Assembly (NCBI RefSeq): GCF_014203735.1
Contig: NZ_JACHJQ010000003.1
Coordinates: 977,326-1,041,325 of the forward strand
Direction of reading: 5' to 3'
Length of the DNA stretch: 64,000 nucleotides
From: Actinophytocola algeriensis
GTDB lineage: Bacteria; Actinomycetota; Actinomycetes; Mycobacteriales; Pseudonocardiaceae
Notes under the pieces: generated by a model
The model's input: the letters and a program-made list of their open reading frames with translations, nothing else
Databases searched by the model: none
Told to the model about the DNA's origin: nothing
Program-made: the position numbers and the translations under genes
Part shown: piece after piece, positions 62,792 through 64,000 of the stretch
Numbering within the stretch: the first letter of the stretch is position 1
Layout of the letters: each line of letters starts with the position of its first letter

Positions 62792-64000
62792 ATGTGGGAG
62801 GTGAGAGCGGCGGTGTGGCGGAACAGGTCCGCGCGGACACGGGAACTCAGCAGGTGGGAACGGCTGGAGAGCCCTGTCGGCGGAGTTCAGGGACCCGCGC
62901 TCCCCTCGGAATCCGCTGTCCACTTCGTACTGGATCTCGCGTTGCGGATCGGCGAGGTGCAGATGTCGTCCGGCGCGGGCGCCTCCGACGCGACGGCCAC
63001 GATCATCGCGGTCACCAACGCCTACGGCATGCCGCACTGCGAGGTCGACGTGATCTTCACGTCGATCACCGTCGCCTGCCACCGCGGTGTCGACCTGCCA
63101 CCCGTCACCTCACTGCGCGTGGTCCGCTCCCGCAGCCTCGACTACACGCGCCTCGCGCTGGTCGAGCGGCTGGTCCGGGACATCACCCTCGGTCGCGTCA
63201 CCGCCCGGGACGCCCACACCGAACTGGACCGGATCACGAACGCACCGCACCCGTACCCGCGCTGGCTGGCCACGGCGGCCTACGCGGGCATGGCGGCCGC
63301 CATCTCGGTCCTCATCGGCGGCGACGCCCTCGTCGCCCTGTTCGCGGCGATCATCACCGCCGTCATCGACCGGATCGGCAGGCTGCTGAACAAGCGGGCA
63401 CTGCCGTTCTTCTTCCAGCAGATGGTCGGCGGCGCACTGGCCACCGGCTGCGCCGTCGGCATCGTCGCGTCGGGCGTGCTGCCGGACTCGGTCCGCCCGA
63501 CACTCATGGTCGCCGCGGCCATCACCGTGCTCCTGTCCGGGCTGTCGTTCGTGTCGACCGTGCAGGACGCCATCACCGGCTACAACGTCACCGCCGCCGG
63601 CCGCACGGTCGAGGTGTCGCTCATGACGGCGGGCCTGATCGCGGGCGTCGTCATCGCGCTGAACCTCGCCGTGCACCTGGGCCTGCCGTCGGTACCGCTG
63701 GCCGAGCCGCTGCCGCCGTCGCTCGTGCGGCTGCCGCTCCAGACCCTGGCGGGCGCCGCGGCGGCGGCCTTGTTCGCACTGGCCAGCTACGCGACGCCAC
63801 GTGCCGTGGTGGTGGCCGGGGTCGCGGGCGCCGCGGGGGCCATCGGATACAGCGGGCTCGTCCTCGCAGGTGTCGGCTCCATCGCCGCGTCCGCCGCGGC
63901 CGCGACCGTGATCGGCTTCTCGGGCGGCGTCATCTCCCGGCGGCTGCGGATCCCGCCACTGGTCATCGCGGTGGCCGGGATGGTGCCGCTGCTGCCCGGC
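62792..64000 (+). CDS. ThrE-type threonine/serine exporter, 3' end beyond window
   Basis: The frame is open from ATG 62792 (GTG 62783 is also in frame) to the window edge, giving at least 403 residues. The N-terminal soluble domain has GEVQMSSGAGASDATATIIA (about residues 53-72) and MPHCEVDVIFTSI, typical of the ThrE/DUF1212 family. Ten or so hydrophobic segments follow from about residue 165. Members export threonine and serine from the cytosol. The protein is incomplete here. Confidence 0.88.
   Translation, partial: MWEVRAAVWRNRSARTRELSRWERLESPVGGVQGPALPSESAVHFVLDLALRIGEVQMSSGAGASDATATIIAVTNAYGMPHCEVDVIFTSITVACHRGVDLPPVTSLRVVRSRSLDYTRLALVERLVRDITLGRVTARDAHTELDRITNAPHPYPRWLATAAYAGMAAAISVLIGGDALVALFAAIITAVIDRIGRLLNKRALPFFFQQMVGGALATGCAVGIVASGVLPDSVRPTLMVAAAITVLLSGLSFVSTVQDAITGYNVTAAGRTVEVSLMTAGLIAGVVIALNLAVHLGLPSVPLAEPLPPSLVRLPLQTLAGAAAAALFALASYATPRAVVVAGVAGAAGAIGYSGLVLAGVGSIAASAAAATVIGFSGGVISRRLRIPPLVIAVAGMVPLLPG

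Overview
The window is high-GC chromosomal DNA of a filamentous actinobacterium, most likely of the family Pseudonocardiaceae (Lentzea/Saccharothrix/Actinosynnema-like; the genus is inference). Gene content and order match the Mycobacterium tuberculosis Rv3605c-Rv3596c block (DUF3180, Ala/Arg/Pro-rich membrane protein, Rossmann/DUF2520, panC, panD, coaX, lysS, lsr2, clpC). A second conserved block (ispF, ispD, carD, lpqE-like, radA) lies at 52-56 kb, and its usual partners (Rv3587c-like, beta-carbonic anhydrase, mutY) lie at 22.7-25.1 kb. disA, normally next to radA, is not in the window.

Layout. 0-10 kb: folate/pantothenate/CoA and lysyl-tRNA genes, then lsr2. 10-14 kb: MFS exporter with divergent ArsR-like regulator, and an iron-regulated FhuF-type protein behind a good IdeR box. 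14-18.3 kb: clpC with a strong terminator, a small conserved protein and an EEP-family phosphohydrolase. 18.5-25 kb: M1 peptidase lipoprotein, hydrolase, 2'-5' RNA ligase-like protein, peptidoglycan amidase, mutY, carbonic anhydrase. 25-35 kb: LacI regulator, zinc/manganese ABC importer with a candidate Zur site, DUF6236, aldo/keto reductase, a decayed regulator, DUF445, HxlR with a divergent NmrA-like reductase, and a DHFR-like reductase.

36.04-48.16 kb is an integrated actinomycete conjugative element of the pSAM2/AICE type. It is bounded by a perfect 20-bp direct repeat, and the right copy is the last six codons plus stop of an MBOAT O-acyltransferase gene, so attB is the 3' end of that protein gene and not a tRNA. 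The element carries int, xis, a RepSA-like initiator, an FtsK/TraB-type transfer ATPase, small accessory genes, regulators, a flavoprotein, and an AT-richer cargo pair (P-loop ATPase plus a membrane pentapeptide protein). traB, xis and one small gene each show an apparent single-base frameshift, so the element may be decaying or the sequence may hold local indel errors.

48-64 kb: MBOAT, rlmB, cysS, ispF, ispD and carD on one strand; lpqE-like and radA on the other; an ECF sigma factor with a CU044_5270-type partner; a trehalose module (otsA and an OtsB-GH15 fusion); an OsmC protein; and the start of a ThrE-type exporter.

The most unusual signal is a repeated intergenic element. Six copies (three complete, three partial) each carry two DnaA-box-like 9-mers (TTRTCCACA) at exactly 19-bp periodicity. 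In complete copies the boxes sit between inverted 45-bp arms. All twelve such 9-mers I could find in the window belong to these pairs, and all lie between genes.
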